This document shows, piece after piece, positions 5,429 to 7,232 of a DNA stretch of 7,232 nucleotides (position 1 is its first letter; every line of letters begins with the position of its first letter). The stretch comes from Oscillospiraceae bacterium (GTDB taxonomy: Bacteria; Bacillota; Clostridia; Oscillospirales; Ruminococcaceae): the NCBI GenBank assembly GCA_900768735.1, contig CAAGDZ010000044.1, positions 1-7,232 on the forward strand. Direction: 5' to 3'. The notes beneath the pieces were generated by a model. It was not told the DNA's origin. It did no database searches and was given only the letters and a program-made list of their open reading frames with translations. A program made the position numbers and the translations under genes.

Positions 5429-5448
5429 GCCGGCAGATAAAAGCCGGC
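5429..5448 (+). promoter_or_regulatory. Leader hairpin next to the ribosome site, second gene
   Basis: GCCGGC (5429-5434) and GCCGGC (5443-5448) form a perfect 6-bp stem with an 8-nt loop. It ends 3 nt before GGAGG (5452-5456). Position and loop size match the first gene's leader hairpin although the stem sequence differs. Confidence 0.55.
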
Positions 5449-5460
5449 AAAGGAGGAGTT

Positions 5461-7232
5461 ATGAAACGAGTTAAAAAACTGCTGATGGGGATAATTACCA
5501 TAGCGGCTATGTCGGTACTATTCGCGATTTGTGCGGTTTGCGCGGGTGCGGCAACGTATGGGGATTATGAATACATTGTACTTGATGATGGTACGGTGGA
5601 GATAACCGATTATACCGGATACGATGAAACACTTAGTATTCCTGCGAAAATCGGCGGAAAGAGTGTGACTAGTATAGGCTGGTTTGCTTTCTCTGATTGT
5701 TTCGATCTTAGATCTGTTACTATACCGGACAGTGTGACTAGCATAAAAAATTTGGCATTTTCCGATTGCTTTCGTCTTGCATCTGTTGCTATACCAAATA
5801 GTGTGACAAATATTGGGGATTGTGCATTTTCCGGTTGCTCCTCTCTTGCGTCAATCACAATACCGGACAATGTGACAAGTATAGACATTTCTGTATTTTC
5901 CGGTTGTTCAAAACTTGAAGCTATTGTCGTTTCGTCAGCTAACCGGTATTACACATCGGTTAACGGAGTGCTGTTTAATAAAAATAAAACCAAACTTATA
6001 TATTATCCTATCGGTAAAACAGATAAATCATACACAATACCCAACAGCGTGACAAGAATAGCTGATTATGCGTTTTCCGGTTGTCATACTCTTACATCAA
6101 TCACTATACCGGATAGTGTTACAAGTCTGGGCGGGTTCGCTTTTTCCGATTGCTCCGGACTTACATCTGTCACAATACCCGACGGAATGACGAGTATAAG
6201 CTATGCTGCTTTTGAGGGCTGCAACGGTCTTGTATCAATCACTATACCCGACAGCGTAACACGAATAGATGAATACGCATTTAACAGTTGCCACAAACTT
6301 ACATCAATCACTATACCCGACAGTGTGACAAGCATAGGTGAATATTCATTCATGTGTTGTTGCGGTCTTACATCTATTACAATACCCTCCAGCGTAACAA
6401 GCATAGACAGTTATGCGTTTGATGGCTGCAAAAATCTGACAATAAAATGCTACTCCGGCACAGCCGCAGAAAAGTACGCCAAGAATAACGGCTTTGCATA
6501 TAATCTTCTTGACAAATTGAAAGCCGTCACCGGCTTCAAGCTCGGCGGCAGAGCCTACAACGCTCTCCGCCTTAACTGGACAAAGAACACCACCGCCGAC
6601 GGTTATATAATCGAAAAGTATGACGGCACTAAGTGGGTAAGAATTGCCAAGATAACAAGCAACGCAACCACCACCTACCGCGTAACCGGACTTTCTGCCG
6701 GCACAGCCTACAAATTCCGCATGAGAGCCTACAAGATGAACGGCTCGACCGCCCTTTACAGCGATTACACAAGCACTTTAGCGGCGAGAACCAACCCCTC
6801 AAGCGTAACCGGCTTCACCCTCGGCGGCAGAGCCTCAGACGCACTCCGCCTTAACTGGAGCAAAAACACCTCCGCCGACGGCTACATAATCGAAAAGTAT
6901 GACGGCGCAAAGTGGGTAAGAATTGCAAAGATTACAAGCAACGCAACCACCGCCTACCGCATAACCGGACTTTCAGCCGGCACAGCCTATAAATTCCGCA
7001 TGAGAGCCTACAAGATGAGCGGCAAAACCGCCCTCTACAGCAGCTACACAAGCACCCTTGCGGCAAGAACTAACCCCTCAAACGTAAGCGGACTTAAAAT
7101 CGGCGGCAAAGCTTCTAACGCATTAAGGCTTAACTGGAACAAGAACGCAAGTGCAGACGGTTACATTGTTGAGATGTACAAGGGCGGCAAGTGGGTGAGA
7201 ATTAAAAAGCTTGCAAGCAACTCGACAATCAC
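5461..7232 (+). CDS. Second secreted BspA-type LRR + FN3 protein (3' end outside window)
   Basis: The frame is open for 590 codons from ATG 5461 (GGAGG 4 nt upstream) to the right edge with no stop. The signal peptide (MKRVKKLLMGIITIAAMSVL, then likely cleavage after CAGA) nearly copies that of the first gene. The LRR array has units starting at L83, L106 and L129. A longer 39-residue insert (152-190, with SVNGVLFNKNKTKLIYYPIG) follows, then units from Y191, L211, L234, L257, L280 and L303, and the cap IKCYSGTAAEKYAKNNGFAYNLL (about 328-350). FN3 domains start near 354 and 447, and a third from about 540 is cut. The LRRs are more diverged from each other than in the first gene. It lies about 200 nt downstream of the first gene with its own promoter, so it is a paralogue but not co-operonic. 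Role inferred: extracellular adhesion or binding. Confidence 0.88.
   Translation, partial: MKRVKKLLMGIITIAAMSVLFAICAVCAGAATYGDYEYIVLDDGTVEITDYTGYDETLSIPAKIGGKSVTSIGWFAFSDCFDLRSVTIPDSVTSIKNLAFSDCFRLASVAIPNSVTNIGDCAFSGCSSLASITIPDNVTSIDISVFSGCSKLEAIVVSSANRYYTSVNGVLFNKNKTKLIYYPIGKTDKSYTIPNSVTRIADYAFSGCHTLTSITIPDSVTSLGGFAFSDCSGLTSVTIPDGMTSISYAAFEGCNGLVSITIPDSVTRIDEYAFNSCHKLTSITIPDSVTSIGEYSFMCCCGLTSITIPSSVTSIDSYAFDGCKNLTIKCYSGTAAEKYAKNNGFAYNLLDKLKAVTGFKLGGRAYNALRLNWTKNTTADGYIIEKYDGTKWVRIAKITSNATTTYRVTGLSAGTAYKFRMRAYKMNGSTALYSDYTSTLAARTNPSSVTGFTLGGRASDALRLNWSKNTSADGYIIEKYDGAKWVRIAKITSNATTAYRITGLSAGTAYKFRMRAYKMSGKTALYSSYTSTLAARTNPSNVSGLKIGGKASNALRLNWNKNASADGYIVEMYKGGKWVRIKKLASNSTI
5707..6435 (+). repeat. 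LRR-encoding 69-bp units interrupted by an insert
   Basis: Three 23-codon units (5707-5913), an island insert (5914-6030), a 20-codon unit (6031-6090) and five more 23-codon units (6091-6435) keep the T-IPDSVTSI core. The NGVLFNK...LIYYP insert is a common element in BspA-type arrays. Confidence 0.85.
6523..7232 (+). repeat. FN3-encoding 279-bp repeats, third unit truncated by window edge
   Basis: The 93-codon units are aligned at F359, F452 and L545. The last 59 nt (7174-7232) are identical to 5077-5135 in the third FN3 repeat of the first gene. Confidence 0.85.

Noticed and set aside
4014..6854. Short ORFs in other frames and on the minus strand across both LRR/FN3 genes
   Set aside because: They repeat with the period of the LRR and FN3 units and have no ribosome sites, so they are shadows of the real genes.

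Overview
The window looks like a low-to-mid GC Gram-positive gut or rumen Firmicute of the Oscillospirales/Ruminococcaceae type. This is inferred from strong GGAGG ribosome sites, a PcrA-type helicase, consensus SigA promoters, and secreted BspA-like leucine-rich-repeat proteins with Ruminococcaceae-style fibronectin III tails. The species cannot be fixed from sequence alone.

Layout, left to right. (1) 1-1022: the 3' end of a UvrD/PcrA helicase gene, with motifs V and VI, a Gly/Tyr/Ser-rich linker and the C-terminal Tudor-like domain. (2) 1023-2517: about 1.5 kb with no convincing gene. It holds hairpin-forming short repeats, two divergent consensus promoters (leftward 1716-1744, rightward 1819-1847) 74 bp apart, TTCG-type tandem repeats, a 167-nt tract that is about 95% pyrimidine, and further short repeats. 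(3) 2528-3190: a complete HAD-superfamily phosphatase/phosphomutase followed by a putative terminator. (4) 3276-5316: a complete transcription unit for a secreted BspA-type LRR + FN3 protein of 629 aa, with a consensus promoter, a leader hairpin touching the ribosome site, and a strong 3' hairpin. (5) 5368-7232: a second copy of the same architecture, with near-identical promoter, leader layout and signal peptide. It runs off the right edge after 590 codons.

The helicase and HAD genes look like ordinary housekeeping genes with no functional link to the rest. The two LRR/FN3 genes are tandem paralogues, each with its own promoter, and probably encode exported proteins for adhesion or binding. 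The two points most worth following up are the unexplained gene-free block, whose leftward consensus promoter and covarying hairpins suggest a possible long structured RNA, and the duplicated expression module of the LRR/FN3 pair, with signs of recombination between FN3 units.
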